Part shown: one piece after another, positions 59,583 to 64,000 of the stretch
Layout of the letters: each line of letters begins with the position of its first letter
Numbering within the stretch: position 1 is the stretch's first letter
Origin: G963669295 sp963669295
GTDB lineage: Bacteria; Bacteroidota; Bacteroidia; Flavobacteriales_D; CALLUQ01
Length of the DNA: 64,000 nucleotides
Direction: 5' to 3'
NCBI GenBank assembly: GCA_963669295.1
Contig: OY769938.1
Span: 992,001 to 1,056,000 of the forward strand
Notes under the pieces: model-generated
Seen by the model: the letters and a program-made list of their open reading frames with translations, nothing else
The model's database searches: none
Told to the model about the DNA's origin: nothing
Program-made: the position numbers and the translations under genes

Positions 59583-62500
59583 TTATTCCAACACTATACC
59601 CACAGACTTGTTTCCTCCAGCACCCCTGATTTTCAAGAAATATACTCCTGGAGCACAGTTATCCAACCTTATATCATGTTGATGTGCCCCCAACACATTG
59701 TCCAATTTGAATTGATATATCTTTCTCCCCATGATATCTGTAAGTAGCAATTCATAATCGTGACTTTCCGGCGAAACGATAACAAGTGTAAACTGTCCTG
59801 TGTTAGGGTTTGGGCTAATATCAACAGTAAAGCCATTGTCAAACTGCTCCGTTCCGGTGATAATTACACTCACTGTAGATGATCCCAGCGTACAGCCATT
59901 GGTGTCGACCACTTCCACAGAATAATCTCCTGGCAATGTTGCTATATGATAGTAAGAATTAGCTCCTGGAATAATAGTGCCCCAGTAATACCATTGATAG
60001 GTGGTAGCGATTGTATTGGTAGTAAAAAGCGTATCGCCATTTTGCCAGATAACGGGCGAAACTACAAAGTGATTGGAAAAAGTTATGGTATCCGACTGTA
60101 AGCAACCATTGGAATCAATAATATCTACCCAATAGGTGCCTACTGTAGAAGTTGCAAAAACGGAATCCGTAATACCAACAGACCATGAGTAGGATTGGTG
60201 CCATGACCCTGGGTTCATGGTGAGAACATCTCCCACACAGATAACGGTATCGTTGCCGAGGAAATTTGCGGCCACTGGCGTGTAAACGATGTCAATGGTA
60301 TCGGAAATTGCACAACCTACCGAATCGATGGCATCCAGCCAGTAGGTTCCTGCCGTACTAATTAAAATGGATGGTGTTGTATGACCTGTGGACCACTGGT
60401 GACTACTAACGTCGGGGACCGTTTGTAAATTCAACGTAGCGCCTTCGCAAAGTATGGTGTCGCGCGTAAATCCGGCAGCCGGATAGTACACGGAAATGGT
60501 ATCGGTTTCAATACAGCCGTACACATCGGTGGCGTTCAACCAGTAGGTACCCCAGGTATTCACTACAATCGAAGAATCTGTTGCTGTTGTGGACCAGGCA
60601 TAAGTATCAAAGCCGCTAGCAGCAAGGGTAAGGGTTTGACCATGACACAGAGCCGTGTCGTTCCCCAATTCCAAAGGCAGTACGGGGAAATTGGAGAATG
60701 TCATGGTATCCAAAAGGATGCATCCCGTAGTATCAACAACCTCCACCCAATATGGCCCACTTGCTATAACTACGATGGCCGAATCTATGGCTCCCGTTGA
60801 CCATTGATAGGACACAAAAGCACTGGGATTAGCAACAAGTGCCAGGCTTTCTCCTAAACAAAGTGTGGTGTCGTTCCCAATGCTTAGCGAAGAAGCCGGT
60901 ATGTTGAACGTATGGTAAATGGTATCGTTGGTAATATTAATGTCGGCACCATTGTTAGGAAGTTGGGTCCATATTTTGCACGTGTAGGTGCTGTCGTGGT
61001 CATAGGCAAAGACCCTGTATAAGATAGCTGCAGTAGTATCGTATACCGCCACATCGCCCGACCATAAACACACAGGTTGGAGCACCCCATTTACTTCCGA
61101 ATGAATCTCTAGGGAGTTGATCGTTTCGTGTCCCAGATTACGAATTTTTACCCACAATCCTAAAGTGTCACAATGTATAAACGAAGTGGCGGGTTCAATA
61201 GGCTCCACATCGTATTGAATGGTAACGATCTCATCGGCTCCCATATCCGGTGAAGAATTGCGTGGTTCACCATCAAAATCATTGTTGGTGCCCGTGGTGT
61301 TTCCGGTGCCTAACAAAGGGTAATTAGCAGGGGTGTTCAACAAATGAAAATCGTTGGGTTGCACAAAGGTAGGTTGTACGGAAATGGAATGATCATCAGT
61401 CCCCGCCAATAGTCTCCAGGCAGCAATATTGGTAGCAAATTGAGCCTGGTGACGCCCCAAATTAGGTCCAGTGGTATAATAATCGTTGTAATCGAACAAA
61501 GTGGCATGATTGAACAACGAATCGGTTCCGTTTATAGACTCAAACCTCACCGCTACATTGGTGCCCTCATTATAAAATATGTTGTTTTGTACGCTTACAT
61601 CGTTGCTCACAGCTGTTTCACGATAAAAGAAGGGAATTCCCCAGGTTGGGTTCGATGATTGTACACGTACCGTATTGTACTCCACATCGATTTGGTCGGT
61701 GCTCAGCACTTTAATGCCTATACTGGTATCTGATGCTGCTTCGATGGCAATCATATTGTTAGCAATGGTGGTTGAAATTGATGGTAAGGCCGCTGTTTCG
61801 TTGATGTATATGCCCACTCCTTGTTGGAGGTTGATTTCGTTCCTTCTTATTTCAATTTCAGCGGGCACAGCTCCCGCCCTTTGTTCAACATACACCCCAA
61901 ATACCGATTGGGTGATATCGGTGTTGTACATTTTATTGCTTTGAATGACGGCTGTACCAGGATTGCGCATTTTAATGCAGGCTTCTTCGTTGTCGTAGAT
62001 TTCGTTATGCTCTATCAGGGCATGCCCTTGTCCTCCTTGATTTTGAGCAAAGAAGATTCCCATGGCTCCTCCATGAATCAGGTTGTTGGTGATGGTAATG
62101 GAATCACAACCGAAGCCGATTCCAATTCCCCTTCGGGGTCCGTTTAAAAAGGATGATGTTGCCTGAATGTCACAATTGCTAATGATAACATGATGTGATG
62201 AATGCAAAAAAACAGTGTTGTAAGCCGAGGCAGAAGTGTCTGAAAAGGCAAGGGTTAAATGTCTTATGTGGACATATTCTGCAGGAGTTAAGTCAACGGC
62301 GTAGCTTCCATCCAGTGTCACAGTGGTACTATCCATACTTTCCGACTGGAACGTGATCCAGCTATTGGGACCAACACCATCTACCCAATTGGTAAAATGT
62401 ATTTCATTGTTGCCACCCGTATACACCCCCGGTCGAATATTCATAGTTACGGGTCCGCAAATCCCATAATCATCTATCGCATCACAAGCAGCATCTAAAT

Positions 62501-64000
62501 TGGTAAAATCAGGACTCACTCCTCCAACGGTGTACACCCCCGATAATCTGTTAGTGGTGTATATGAAAAATTGATCATTATTGACAGCATTGTTGTCTAC
62601 AATGCCATTGACATCTATTACCTGAATAGAAAGACTATCATCATCATTAAAACTGTAAAAGCCAATTACAACACTATCTTGCTGCATGCCAGGGGGTAAA
62701 ATGCCCAACCACAAAAAAGGAGGTTGAACATTGCCATTTACGCCCCAGGTGATGGTAGTACCATAAATTGTATCTGACCCAGGGTTTGCCAGAGTAACTG
62801 CTACCGGCGATGATCCTCCACACTGGTTCGCTATGGGTGAATCAATACTGGCCAGTTCCGCATCCAGTGCAGAACAGTTATTGATCAGGAGTGTGGTAGC
62901 AATGGTGTCGTTTAACAGGTCAGTGTCGGCTAACCCATTTGGCAAGGTAGTCCACACTTTTACGACATGACTACCTGCTGTAAAACTATAAGATCCAACA
63001 TCAATGAGTTGGCTGGTTTGGTATTGAACCAGGTTGCCCGTCCAGTTGAAAGGCGTTTGTACGTTGCCATCTACACTCCAGTTCACCTGTGCCGATGTTA
63101 GGTCATTCACCCCTGGATTCCTGATCTTTACCTTTACCGCTAAATTGCCGGCACAGAAATTATTGATGGGATACACCAATGCTTCCATAGCCGCATCATT
63201 GGCTGCATCTACTTCACAATTCGCAATGGCGGTCATAACTCCAGGGCCACAACCATTTGGAGTCAACGCTTGTGCCATTATATAATTTCCACCTAGAGTA
63301 TCGTTCCATGCCAAATCCCTACCCATAGCACCCAGTGCTTCCGCATAATGCATCACAGAATTAATGTCAAGCACCGGTTCCAGCAAATGTGCCAATCCAA
63401 TCATATATGCTGCCGAAGATTCGAAGTCAGCTTCATTGGCAGCAGGAGTACCTTGATAATTCCAATTGACATTGCTATTAAACCTAATATCTACACCATC
63501 CAGATACCACTCCCCTCCACAATTCGCAAAGAACATAAGCGCTGTAGACAATAAACCTCCCGGCAGACTATCGAATTTCACCAGGTTATACGCATCATAT
63601 CCATTCGTCGATTGCATAGTTGGTATGCCTATATCAATGTTTACATCAGTAGCACACTGCCATGATTCCAACGCTCGGTAAAAAGCTTCCTTAGCACCAT
63701 AAGCATTTCCCATAGAAGGGATACTGAACAGCAAGGTGTATCCACCACTGCCGTTGTGATCAACCATATCTTGCTGGTAGGCCACTCCTCCACTTTCGGC
63801 ATTGTTTCGACTAAAATTAATCACCAAATTATTGAGCGTTTGCACACTTTGGTTTTGATCATTTACTACTTCAATTGGCCCTGTAGCAGCATTTCCTCCA
63901 GTTCCCGCAGCATTGTAGGAAGGCACCTCTACCTGTATCATGGTATCCGACCATGTGAGGTACTGACTGGCCAGGGGCTCCACATCCAGCAGTAGCCCTC
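59583..64000 (-). CDS. Giant T9SS-secreted protein with degenerate metzincin domain, beta-helix and PKD-like repeats, 5' end missing
   Basis: The frame is open to the right edge, so about 1471 C-terminal residues are seen. Order (counting from the GTG at 63983): end of an IPT/TIG-like domain (YLTWSDTMIQVEVPS), a metzincin-like protease fold (~50-270) whose zinc motif is destroyed although the Met-turn VMHY remains, two CARDB-like beta domains (~290-480), a right-handed parallel beta-helix (~490-800) with NAXX-like turns such as ITNNLIHGG, another CARDB-like domain, five or six repeats of the type LGNDTTLCLGESL ... YQWSTGA ... YWVEVVDTTGC (~1020-1370), and a T9SS type A sorting domain (ISPNPNTGQFTL ... 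GVYFLKIRG). It is probably a surface adhesin-like protein. GTG 63983 is not the true start. Confidence 0.88.
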   Translation of the reverse strand, partial: GLLLDVEPLASQYLTWSDTMIQVEVPSYNAAGTGGNAATGPIEVVNDQNQSVQTLNNLVINFSRNNAESGGVAYQQDMVDHNGSGGYTLLFSIPSMGNAYGAKEAFYRALESWQCATDVNIDIGIPTMQSTNGYDAYNLVKFDSLPGGLLSTALMFFANCGGEWYLDGVDIRFNSNVNWNYQGTPAANEADFESSAAYMIGLAHLLEPVLDINSVMHYAEALGAMGRDLAWNDTLGGNYIMAQALTPNGCGPGVMTAIANCEVDAANDAAMEALVYPINNFCAGNLAVKVKIRNPGVNDLTSAQVNWSVDGNVQTPFNWTGNLVQYQTSQLIDVGSYSFTAGSHVVKVWTTLPNGLADTDLLNDTIATTLLINNCSALDAELASIDSPIANQCGGSSPVAVTLANPGSDTIYGTTITWGVNGNVQPPFLWLGILPPGMQQDSVVIGFYSFNDDDSLSIQVIDVNGIVDNNAVNNDQFFIYTTNRLSGVYTVGGVSPDFTNLDAACDAIDDYGICGPVTMNIRPGVYTGGNNEIHFTNWVDGVGPNSWITFQSESMDSTTVTLDGSYAVDLTPAEYVHIRHLTLAFSDTSASAYNTVFLHSSHHVIISNCDIQATSSFLNGPRRGIGIGFGCDSITITNNLIHGGAMGIFFAQNQGGQGHALIEHNEIYDNEEACIKMRNPGTAVIQSNKMYNTDITQSVFGVYVEQRAGAVPAEIEIRRNEINLQQGVGIYINETAALPSISTTIANNMIAIEAASDTSIGIKVLSTDQIDVEYNTVRVQSSNPTWGIPFFYRETAVSNDVSVQNNIFYNEGTNVAVRFESINGTDSLFNHATLFDYNDYYTTGPNLGRHQAQFATNIAAWRLLAGTDDHSISVQPTFVQPNDFHLLNTPANYPLLGTGNTTGTNNDFDGEPRNSSPDMGADEIVTIQYDVEPIEPATSFIHCDTLGLWVKIRNLGHETINSLEIHSEVNGVLQPVCLWSGDVAVYDTTAAILYRVFAYDHDSTYTCKIWTQLPNNGADINITNDTIYHTFNIPASSLSIGNDTTLCLGESLALVANPSAFVSYQWSTGAIDSAIVVIASGPYWVEVVDTTGCILLDTMTFSNFPVLPLELGNDTALCHGQTLTLAASGFDTYAWSTTATDSSIVVNTWGTYWLNATDVYGCIETDTISVYYPAAGFTRDTILCEGATLNLQTVPDVSSHQWSTGHTTPSILISTAGTYWLDAIDSVGCAISDTIDIVYTPVAANFLGNDTVICVGDVLTMNPGSWHQSYSWSVGITDSVFATSTVGTYWVDIIDSNGCLQSDTITFSNHFVVSPVIWQNGDTLFTTNTIATTYQWYYWGTIIPGANSYYHIATLPGDYSVEVVDTNGCTLGSSTVSVIITGTEQFDNGFTVDISPNPNTGQFTLVIVSPESHDYELLLTDIMGRKIYQFKLDNVLGAHQHDIRLDNCAPGVYFLKIRGAGGNKSVGIVLE

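Noticed and set aside
1..64000. Insertion sequences, prophage, integrase or attachment sites
   Set aside because: No transposase, integrase or phage motif was seen in any open frame, and tRNA-Phe has no adjacent integrase or partial repeat of itself.

Overview
The window reads as one chromosomal stretch of a Bacteroidota bacterium. The signs are several very large secreted proteins with type IX secretion (T9SS) C-terminal sorting domains, promoters of the Bacteroidota type (TTG, about 19 bases, then TAnnTTTG), almost no Shine-Dalgarno sequences, several TTG/GTG starts, and lipoproteins with SC or AC lipoboxes. I cannot place it more finely than a Flavobacteriia/Saprospiria-like lineage. No transposase, integrase, phage gene or CRISPR array was seen.

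Layout. 1-9.2 kb: the 3' end of a large secreted Asp-box protein, an aldehyde dehydrogenase, a helix-hairpin-helix/LCAT-like lipase fusion, a secreted alpha/beta hydrolase, a MarR regulator with two matching palindromic operators and its probable membrane-protein target, and a two-gene heavy-metal-binding (HMA) operon. 9.2-18.3 kb: housekeeping genes (EamA transporter, rplU-rpmA, serS with a lipoprotein, a TPR protein, a DUF4286-like protein and rsmA, then mgtE and a serA-like dehydrogenase). 18.3-22.9 kb: a minus-strand sulfite dehydrogenase/cytochrome c/rhodanese operon, then lysC and an acetyltransferase. 22.9-31.8 kb: a tandem duplication of a divergent pair, each made of a T9SS-secreted propeller protein and an unrecognised helical cytoplasmic protein. 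31.9-38.7 kb: fbp, mfd, a half-length asparaginase, a threonine dehydratase-like enzyme and small genes. 38.8-42.4 kb: two ECF sigma-factor operons lying tail to tail. One has a TlpA thioredoxin upstream and a membrane protein fusing an anti-sigma-like head to a thioredoxin domain with an altered active site. The other has a transmembrane anti-sigma-like protein with a PKD domain and a gliding/T9SS type-B-like C-terminus. 42.4-50.9 kb: a MacB-like permease, purH, and the rod-shape operon mreB-mreC-mreD-mrdA-rodA. 51.0-51.5 kb: 22 tandem copies of a 22-bp unit. 51.6-59.2 kb: a minus-strand envelope operon (coaX, outer-membrane protein, TPR protein, lptC, small membrane protein, CNNM/CorC protein, PpiD-like foldase). 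59.3-64 kb: tRNA-Phe and the 3' part of a giant T9SS protein with a degenerate metzincin domain.

The most unusual material is the paired sigma/anti-sigma systems with unusual sensor domains, a TTTGTCGAA element repeated at exactly 21-bp spacing upstream of one of them and found again beside both copies of the duplicated pair, the 22 x 22 bp tandem array, and the protease-like domain that has lost its zinc ligands. All functional statements come from motif recognition by eye; no database search was possible.
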